NCBI GenBank assembly: GCA_019918135.1
Contig: WBZZ01002454.1
Span: 1 to 64,000 of the forward strand
Origin: Paulinella micropora
Lineage: Eukaryota > Cercozoa > Imbricatea > Euglyphida > Paulinellidae
Length of the DNA stretch: 64,000 nucleotides
Direction of reading: 5' to 3'
The position numbers and the translations under genes were made by a program. Position 1 is the first letter of the stretch. The number at the start of each line of letters is the position of its first letter. The notes below the pieces were generated by a model. That model saw only the letters and a list, made by a program, of their open reading frames with translations, ran no database searches and was not told where the DNA came from. Shown in pieces: positions 61,574 through 64,000 of the stretch.

Positions 61574-61971
61574 ACCCAGGAAGCAGAAAGCGATATGGTT
61601 TCATAATGAACTTAGACCGTCATAATCAAGGCGGCTCACACTGGATAGCAGTTTGGATTTCTTTGAATAGAGACAGGTCTGTTGAAGTTTATGACCCGCT
61701 AGCAGAATATGAGCCGACTGAACTTTTCCAGCATCAAATGAAACAGCTGTTAGATAAAAGCCGTCCTGATAGTTATGTATTAATGAAGGTTAATCAAGTA
61801 AAACAACAAAGCGACATCTCAGATACTTGCGGATGGCACTCAATGCGGTTTCTTCTCCTGAGAGCAAAAGGAGTGAGATTTAAATTTGCTAGCGGATGGA
61901 CTGATTTGAAGGAGAAGGAGGCGGAGGAATTGAAATCACAGAACGGCTACGGCTTTGATACGTATATTTAG
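61540..61971 (+). pseudogene. Adenain-type cysteine protease (PLV), frame broken at its start
   Basis: The capsid-maturation protease of polintons, PLVs and adenoviruses (C5/Ulp1 clan). Reading from about 61540: GTVPSDQLNTLNPGSR, FIMNLDRHNQGGSHWIAVWI (catalytic His), VEVYDPLAEYEP (Asp/Glu), VNQVKQQSDISDTCGWHSMR (Gln and catalytic Cys) and GYGFDTYI at the end. The frame has no ATG; the upstream sequence in the preceding gene's frame supplies the missing N-terminal block, so one base has been gained or lost near 61535. All catalytic residues are present. It overlaps the start of the open frame of the penton gene. Confidence 0.8.
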
Positions 61972-62029
61972 CCCCAAGTGGTTTGAAGCAATTAAAACAA
62001 AAAAATATTTTCTAATATATAATTTTTTG

Positions 62030-62704
62030 ATGGATTATCGCGGAGGTAGGAGCTCTAACATTTACTATGTCAACAGCAAAAATATTATAAACGGCACAGA
62101 CAGTGATTTCACTCACTCCATCGATATGAAGGGGTTAGACAACCCGACACATTGTAAAATACTTCACATCTATGTGCCGAAATCATATTACTCTGTGGCA
62201 AGTCCTTATAACACTTTTACTCTGAGTGAAGATGGATATGAGGCGCTCATTACGATACCCGAGGGAAACTACGCAATGAACAACTTAAAAAATAAGCTGG
62301 CCGAAGTGCTAACCGCAGACAGTCCAAACCATTACACATACACAATAACTAGCAACAACACGAATACCGACCCAGAAGACGGCAAGTTATTATTTACTGT
62401 AGCGGGCAACCTAGGAATTCAACCGCGGTTTATATTTGACACCGAAACTCGTATCCACGAAGTAATGGGTTTTGACCGCGATTCAACATATTTCTTCATC
62501 AATAATACCATTAGGTCTCCAAATGTCATAATATTGACGGGCGAAAAAACATGGTATCTACAGTCGGACCTCATCGGCGAAGGCGATAACCATGTGATCC
62601 AAGAAATATATACGGCGAATGAAATCCCGTTCGGCTCTATTATCTACGACGGCTCTGGAAGTGAATACGGAAAACGACTATCTACAAACTCAAATAATAT
62701 GTAA
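62030..62704 (+). CDS. Penton / minor capsid protein (PLV), truncated by a stop
   Basis: The start is at ATG 62030 (MDYRGGRSSNIYYVNSKNII), after an AT-rich promoter-like stretch; the frame is open further up without need. SDFTHSIDMKGLDNPTHCKI, YSVASPYNTFTLSEDG and GNYAMNNLKNKLAEVL, then TYTITSNNTNTDPEDGKLLF, are typical of the single-jelly-roll penton of PLVs and virophages. TAA at 62702-62704 stops it after 224 codons. The same frame continues (62705-62842) with RFYLTDENDQPINLNGLGVV, the conserved end of this family. The stop is thus a nonsense mutation in the last fifth of the protein. Confidence 0.8.
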   Translation: MDYRGGRSSNIYYVNSKNIINGTDSDFTHSIDMKGLDNPTHCKILHIYVPKSYYSVASPYNTFTLSEDGYEALITIPEGNYAMNNLKNKLAEVLTADSPNHYTYTITSNNTNTDPEDGKLLFTVAGNLGIQPRFIFDTETRIHEVMGFDRDSTYFFINNTIRSPNVIILTGEKTWYLQSDLIGEGDNHVIQEIYTANEIPFGSIIYDGSGSEYGKRLSTNSNNM

Positions 62705-62842
62705 AGGTTTTATTTGACTGACGAAAACGACCAACCCATTAACCTCAACGGTTTGGGAGTTGTAATGACATTATTGATTTACCGCGAGACGAATTATTTT
62801 AATTTATTTTCATCATTTTTTAATTTGTTGAAAAACCGTTAA
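62705..62842 (+). pseudogene. C-terminal remainder of the penton gene
   Basis: 45 codons in frame with the penton ORF, ending at TAA 62840-62842. FYLTDENDQPINLNGLGVVM followed by TLLIYRE is the family's terminal beta-strand block (LTDE...INLNG...). Separated from the main part only by the stop codon. Confidence 0.65.
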
Positions 62843-62949
62843 TTATATTAACACAAGTGTTATAACAAAAATCACTCGGGATTTTTTTATAATTATTTAT
62901 TTTTTTTCTATTTACAAGATATAGAACCGCAAGCGAAAAAAAAGAAAAA
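62843..62949 (+). promoter_or_regulatory. AT-rich region upstream of the major capsid gene
   Basis: It contains ATTTTTTTATAATTATTTATT about 60-40 nt before the start, and a purine-rich GCGAAAAAAAAGAAAAA directly before the ATG. It resembles the T-run plus ATATA elements before other rightward genes of this virus and is the likely late promoter of the MCP. Confidence 0.45.
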
Positions 62950-63966
62950 ATGTCAGTCCAATACGGTGGCGAGCTTGTTCATCAGTCCAAGGAACTGCTT
63001 ACTGGAAAGTATGAGTTGAATAAACTCACAAGCCGTGAAGGGTTGGCGAATATTACTCTCACAACCGCGGGAGGAAATGAGAGCACATTTGAAATCCCTA
63101 CTCGCCCTTTGAACCTCGCGAGGTCTGTGTTGCGATTTACTTACACTCCTGCAGCATCTGTGGGTTATAATCGCATATTTATGGATTGTCTGTCTATGAT
63201 TAGAACAATTGAATTGAGAACCCGAAGCGGTTTGTATTTGTGTAATCTCCAAAATGTCGGCAACTACACGAAGATTGTATGGAAGTCTGAAACTTGCTAT
63301 CAAAAATTTATGGCACTTGAAAATCACGGGGCGGGTCAGTCTAGCGGAGGTATGCTTCAAAAGTGTAATGCCCCAACTACATTTGCAGCAAAAGCAACAA
63401 GTTATGCTAGAATTAATTCTATGAACACTGCGGCGGTTGCTGCGGTTGGAAATGTTGCCGCACACACTGCTATCGCAACAGGAGGTGGAAATACTTATAC
63501 TGATGCTGCGGTTAATGCGGCAATCACGGACCTTGAAGGAAAAATCAACACAGTCAAAGACAACCTTCGTGCCTTATCTACTACCATACAAGCAGAACTG
63601 GCTGATGCCTTTGACCATCCTTCTATTACAGCGCGCCGTCATAATGACTTGCTCGTTGCTAATGGAACTGGTAATGCTAGTTTTGTTAATGTGGCATATG
63701 AAGAAGCAAAGTATTTTGAAGGAGGTACTAATACGACTGCTGATCCAGTTATCAATGTTAAACTTCCTTTGGGTATGCTGTTAGGCACTATTTTTGAATG
63801 GGATAAGACTATCGGCTTCAATGAAATTCTGGATATGCGAATTGTGTGGGAAGGAACTAACCGTGCTTTCTTCTATGCAACGGATGCGAAGAGTGTTGCG
63901 GGCGGAGCTGCTGCGACTATTGTTGGAGCCACTGTTTCAAACTTGAACTTGTTCCTGTCCGTTTAA
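62950..63966 (+). CDS. Major capsid protein, double jelly-roll (PLV), first part
   Basis: 338 codons: MSVQYGGELVHQSKELLTGK, then GGNESTFEIPTRPLNLARSV and RFTYTPAASVGYNRIFMDCL, the beginning of the first jelly roll of PLV/polinton MCPs. A variable Ala/Asn-rich insertion (residues 140-230) and NVKLPLGMLLGTIFEWDKTI and FNEILDMRIVWEGTNRAFFY follow, ending the first jelly roll. TAA at 63964-63966 interrupts; the frame continues in TDPNVILGVQQ to the window edge. Full-length MCPs of this group are roughly 500-650 residues, so the second jelly roll should lie beyond 64000. Confidence 0.8.
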   Translation: MSVQYGGELVHQSKELLTGKYELNKLTSREGLANITLTTAGGNESTFEIPTRPLNLARSVLRFTYTPAASVGYNRIFMDCLSMIRTIELRTRSGLYLCNLQNVGNYTKIVWKSETCYQKFMALENHGAGQSSGGMLQKCNAPTTFAAKATSYARINSMNTAAVAAVGNVAAHTAIATGGGNTYTDAAVNAAITDLEGKINTVKDNLRALSTTIQAELADAFDHPSITARRHNDLLVANGTGNASFVNVAYEEAKYFEGGTNTTADPVINVKLPLGMLLGTIFEWDKTIGFNEILDMRIVWEGTNRAFFYATDAKSVAGGAAATIVGATVSNLNLFLSV

Positions 63967-64000
63967 ACCGACCCGAATGTCATCCTTGGTGTCCAGCAAA

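Larger units (their letters stand above)
50249..64000. mobile_element. Endogenous polinton-like virus (PLV), left part
   Basis: The satellite stops after GTCATATT at 50248, and the next bases AGAAGATG start a gene-rich, compact region. It contains an rve-type integrase, an A32/FtsK-like packaging ATPase, an adenain-like protease, a penton protein and a double-jelly-roll major capsid protein, the defining set of polintons and PLVs. Genes lie on both strands with overlaps of 1-48 nt and no introns visible. The right part (DNA polymerase expected) is outside the window. Several genes carry stops or frameshifts. Confidence 0.9.

Noticed and set aside
62953..63784. Alternative frames of 170 and 115 codons in the capsid gene
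   Set aside because: They overlap the MCP frame completely, and the latter carries the family motifs.
21199..63966. Reassigned stop codons (TGA as Trp, TAA as Gln)
   Set aside because: The 1916-codon ABCA frame has no internal TGA/TAA/TAG, uses TGG for Trp and ends at TGA; intact viral genes end at TAA, TAG and TGA. Decay explains the interruptions better.

Overview
The window is eukaryotic nuclear DNA, probably from a protist or alga, although I cannot name the species. One host gene is clear: a full-size ABCA transporter in eight inferred exons with short GT-AG introns (44-74 nt) that close in frame. Around it are tyrosine-recombinase and Ty1/copia retroelements, AT- and pyrimidine-rich spacers, microsatellites and a degenerate satellite block. 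No bacterial operon structure, rRNA, tRNA or CRISPR array was seen.

Layout. 1-1458: AT-rich spacer with a small fold-back repeat. 1459-7995: a minus-strand DIRS/PAT/Ngaro-type retroelement with split direct repeats (A1 7612-7995, B1 3697-3767, A2 3330-3699, B2 1459-1529), a tyrosine recombinase, a reverse transcriptase with one in-frame stop, and a broken gag. 8259-14396: the ABCA gene, followed by a long polypyrimidine tract. 15377-44395: a mosaic of at least seven Ty1/copia pieces in both orientations (here called A to G), nearly all with stops or frameshifts. One of them (B, 21061-22770) carries a gag whose C-terminus is a MYND-type zinc finger. G (about 35625-44395, minus) is the most complete, with a 5' LTR, a tRNA-type primer-binding site and gag, protease, integrase, RT and RNase H remnants. 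A 275-bp MITE with perfect inverted ends lies at 28809-29083. About 44930-50248: a gene-free satellite made of 190-480 bp units.

50249-64000 (running off the right edge): an endogenous polinton-like virus (PLV). It holds a retroviral-type integrase, an F-box/zinc-finger-like protein, a long modular fibre with a discoidin-like module and a Peptidase_S74 chaperone, an A32/FtsK-like packaging ATPase, a small basic core-like protein, an adenain-type cysteine protease, a penton (minor capsid) protein and the first part of a double-jelly-roll major capsid protein. The morphogenesis order ATPase - basic protein - protease - penton - MCP is all on the plus strand, so the DNA polymerase and the right terminus should lie beyond 64000. 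Most structural genes carry one or two stops or frameshifts, and the integrase is split by a segment of about 0.58 kb, so this copy looks like a decayed but fairly young insertion into the satellite.

The genes fall into three groups: one host membrane transporter, retroelement replication modules (capsid, protease, integrase or recombinase, RT/RNase H), and a viral integration, packaging and capsid module. Nothing in the sequence ties the three groups functionally, apart from possible regulatory effects of the retroelement end that lies 263 bp upstream of ABCA.
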